From Candidatus Gastranaerophilales bacterium (GTDB lineage: Bacteria; Cyanobacteriota; Vampirovibrionia; Gastranaerophilales; Gastranaerophilaceae): DNA of 64,000 bases. The stretch spans positions 1 through 64,000 of the forward strand of contig CALURJ010000002.1 of NCBI GenBank assembly GCA_944323145.1, written 5' to 3'. A program made the translations under genes and the position numbers. Positions 62,065-64,000 of the stretch are shown in pieces (within the stretch, counting starts at the first letter, position 1; the number at the start of each line of letters is the position of its first letter). The notes under the pieces were generated by a model, which did not search any database, was not told the origin of the DNA, and was given only the letters and a program-made list of their open reading frames with translations.

Positions 62065-62093
62065 TTGAAAAATGTACCAAAGCATGTTAAAAT
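62065..62093 (+). promoter_or_regulatory. Sigma70-type promoter of prepilin locus 4
   Basis: TTGAAA (62065-62070), a 17-bp spacer, TAAAAT (62088-62093). AAGGAGAG and ATG at 62122 follow. Confidence 0.7.
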
Positions 62094-62121
62094 ATATATA
62101 AATATTGTTTAAGGAGAGAGA

Positions 62122-63906
62122 ATGGAAATGTTAAAAAAATGTTAAGAATTTCGGGGGGGGGGCTGCTTTAAGCCTTGCTATACACTCGCAGAAATAGTTG
62201 TCGTTATACTTATTATAGCTGTAGTTACTGCTGTAACTATTCGTGTAACTAAAGCTAAATTAGATAATATTGTCTTTTATACTTATAATACTGCTTATAA
62301 TACTTTGAAGTCTGTAACATCTTCCATTTTAGCAGATTATAACCCTAAAAATGATGATTATATTTTGACATTTGTGCATAAATCCGGCAATTGTCTAAAT
62401 CATTCTCTAAGTTTTTAGATTCTATGTTCAATAATATTATTTTGCCTGTCTATGCCGTAAATAGTGCAACGCATTATTATTTTTTATAGAGATTATCTTG
62501 AAATTTATGATACTCAATACAGTTTTTCTCAAGTTTTAAAGTCATATAAACTCCCTGATGGTTCTAAAAAATTATTTACCTTCCCTGATGCTGAAGTAAA
62601 TTGGCCTTATATTACAGCATCTGTTTATAATCTTGATGAAGATTTTGTAATGTGCCCCGGACATTATAGATCAGTCATACATTATGGCGGAGGAGATGCA
62701 GTTGATAAGCATACTACGTATGATAAAAAAAGTGACCCTGATTTTTGTAAAAAAGCCTGCTATGTGCATGATGGAAAAAATAATAAAACAGAAGTCAATG
62801 TGTATGACAAGGATAGTTGCGGAAGATATTTCTTTTTGGTCAGTGGCTGCAGTGCTGATGGATTGGGCACCGAAGATACGTATATATACAATATAGCATT
62901 GAAGCAGAATGCGGTTAAGCCAAATCTTGCTACATATATAAGTGATTATCATAGTTATTATACAAATGAACTTGCTGATATGTGTAGTTTTTATATTACT
63001 AATGAACCTGATTCTGATGAACCGATTGAAGACGATAAAACCACCCCTGTAAATCCTGATGATGATAATCCAATTAATCAAGATCCTGATAATTCCGATG
63101 AACATTGTAAAGAAGCAGCTCCTGCTATTATGCCTTGTGGGAAACAATGGGATGATTCAACCTGTGCTTTAGTAGATATAAGTAATTTTCCACCGGAATG
63201 CGGTACAGGTTACGAATTTAACAGTAAGGATGAAGTTTGAGCTTGTGTGTCAACAGTTCGAACTATTCCGCGTAAGGGGGAAAATTTTTGTAAACTTGTT
63301 GCAGAACGCGTAAATACAAAACCAAATACTGTTGATTGTGCTGGTACTGCAATAGTATCGGGTATAACTGATTTTTCATCTAAAAAACCTGATATAGTTT
63401 TACGAAATGGAATGAAAATTTATAATATAAGCCAAAATCCTGTTTCTATACAGGTTTTAGCAAATAATATCGATGAAGGTTCTTACAGAGATTCTTCTGG
63501 AAATGAAATAAAAATAAATGAATATGGTTATACCGTATATGTCGATATTGACGGTGATAATGGGGCTTCTGTTTTATGGGATGATATTTACCCGTTTTAT
63601 ATAACTATGTCGGTGCATGTAATTCCTGCTTATGATAAAAAATTGAATCCGGATGGCTGCGGCGGTGATAGTAAACAGTTTTTGCAGGTAAGTGTATTGC
63701 ATGAAATGATATCTGACAGAGGTACAAGAAAGCTTTCTTGGTTAGCAAAGAGTGTAAGTTTTCAGGAAGGTGCTTGTATTGAAGGCTATGTCGGTGAAAA
63801 TACCCCATATTGCCGCAATGACAATTACCGTATACATGATTTTTGTATGGCGGACACTTCAGTGTGTAGACTAAAAATAGTCCGTCCATTGAGGTCATTT
63901 TTATAA
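62122..63906 (+). pseudogene. Large type IV prepilin-like protein (locus 4 of 4), several frame breaks
   Basis: About 595 codons. The ATG at 62122 with AAGGAG opens MEMLKKC and stops at 62143 because of a 7-A run. After the G10 run the frame gives CFKPC/YTLAEIVVVILIIAVVTAV, a prepilin motif with Glu at +5. Reading frame then shifts near 62390 (good sequence continues in another frame as QLSKSFSKFLDSMFNN) and shifts back near 62470. A single in-frame TGA at 63238-63240 interrupts an otherwise continuous C-domain rich in Cys, Asp and Asn, including an NPDDDNPINQDPDN stretch. The later open segments are 62464-63240 and 63247-63906. This is a decayed member or, less likely, badly assembled. A TTGTCA/TATAAT promoter for the next gene lies at 63934-63961. 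Confidence 0.75.
62153..62162 (+). repeat. G10 homopolymer in the leader of prepilin locus 4
   Basis: Ten G, 31 nt after the ATG at 62122. It follows GAATTTC exactly as at locus 2. With G11, and a 6-A instead of 7-A run at 62133-62139, the frame reads MEMLKNVKNFGGGGCFKPC and enters the prepilin motif. Confidence 0.9.
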
Positions 63907-63933
63907 ATAAACATTGATTTCATTGTATAAAAC

Positions 63934-63961
63934 TTGTCAAAGTGATAAAAAATGTTATAAT
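63934..63961 (+). promoter_or_regulatory. Sigma70-type promoter at the window end
   Basis: TTGTCA (63934-63939), a 16-bp spacer, TATAAT (63956-63961). The gene it serves lies beyond 64000. Confidence 0.6.
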
Positions 63962-64000
63962 GGTAATGTGAAACATTAATATTATAATAAGCAATCAGCA

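Noticed and set aside
62464..63906. Alternative genetic code or selenocysteine at the in-frame TGA
   Set aside because: Other genes here use all three stops normally, the same locus has further frame breaks, and there is no SECIS-like hairpin I can point to after the TGA.

Overview
The window is AT-rich bacterial chromosome, very probably from the gut cyanobacterial sister group Vampirovibrionia/Melainabacteria (Gastranaerophilales-like). This lineage call is inference. It rests on a Gram-negative envelope set (a BamA with three visible POTRA domains, Skp), a cyanobacterial-type OmpR response regulator, prepilin-like proteins with the motif FTLAEVLITLGIIGVVAAMT, and a set of orphan proteins with N-terminal F-x-G tags. 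No database search was run.

Layout. 1-456: 3' end of a 23S rRNA gene, 5S rRNA and a terminator. 485-4054: two small orphan genes, spmA/spmB, a prepilin-like gene and an EF-hand protein with a natural polyhistidine tail. 4186-9615: ADP-forming acyl-CoA synthetase, a TatD-linked radical SAM protein, a second prepilin-like gene and a membrane protein. 9810-10586: another membrane protein. 10588-17352 (minus strand): an apparent operon bamA-skp-udp-FlhA C-domain protein-GH77 glucanotransferase. 17479-20066: rsmI, a 372-bp inverted-repeat element and a FliI/SctN-type ATPase. 20115-22601: ZIP transporter, SPASM radical SAM protein and a zinc-ribbon protein.

22726-32851: a compact podovirus-like head and packaging module, all on the plus strand. 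It encodes a LuxR-type HTH, amidase, P22 gp10-like and gp4-like proteins, capsid, possible scaffold, small terminase, GNAT, portal and large terminase. I found no integrase, replication or lysogeny genes. 32987-46426: a long filament-like protein, rpsP, speD, a response regulator, era, an envelope protein, a sugar-binding lipoprotein, secA and ychF. 46475-54074: a giant GH13-like protein, ahcY, a glycosyltransferase and a TerC-family protein. 54225-63906: a third prepilin-like gene, the translation cluster prfA-ylxR-infB-rbfA-truB with three trailing genes, and a fourth, decayed prepilin-like gene.

The most striking signal is that all four prepilin-like genes share one architecture: a sigma70-type promoter, a Shine-Dalgarno, an ATG, about ten codons, a run of exactly ten G (or ten C), a leader, then the prepilin motif. 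These are the only runs of that kind I found. At length 10 every locus is out of frame or stopped. At length 11 the frame opens into the leader at all four, and at two of them directly into the prepilin. This looks like a family of homopolymer-controlled, phase-variable pilin genes, with assembly error in the runs as the main alternative.

Two other themes stand out. First, a FliI-like ATPase and a soluble FlhA/SctV C-terminal domain without its membrane half suggest a reduced or unusual type III-export-like machine. Second, several genes have a -10 box about 6 nt before the ATG and no Shine-Dalgarno, which suggests leaderless mRNAs.
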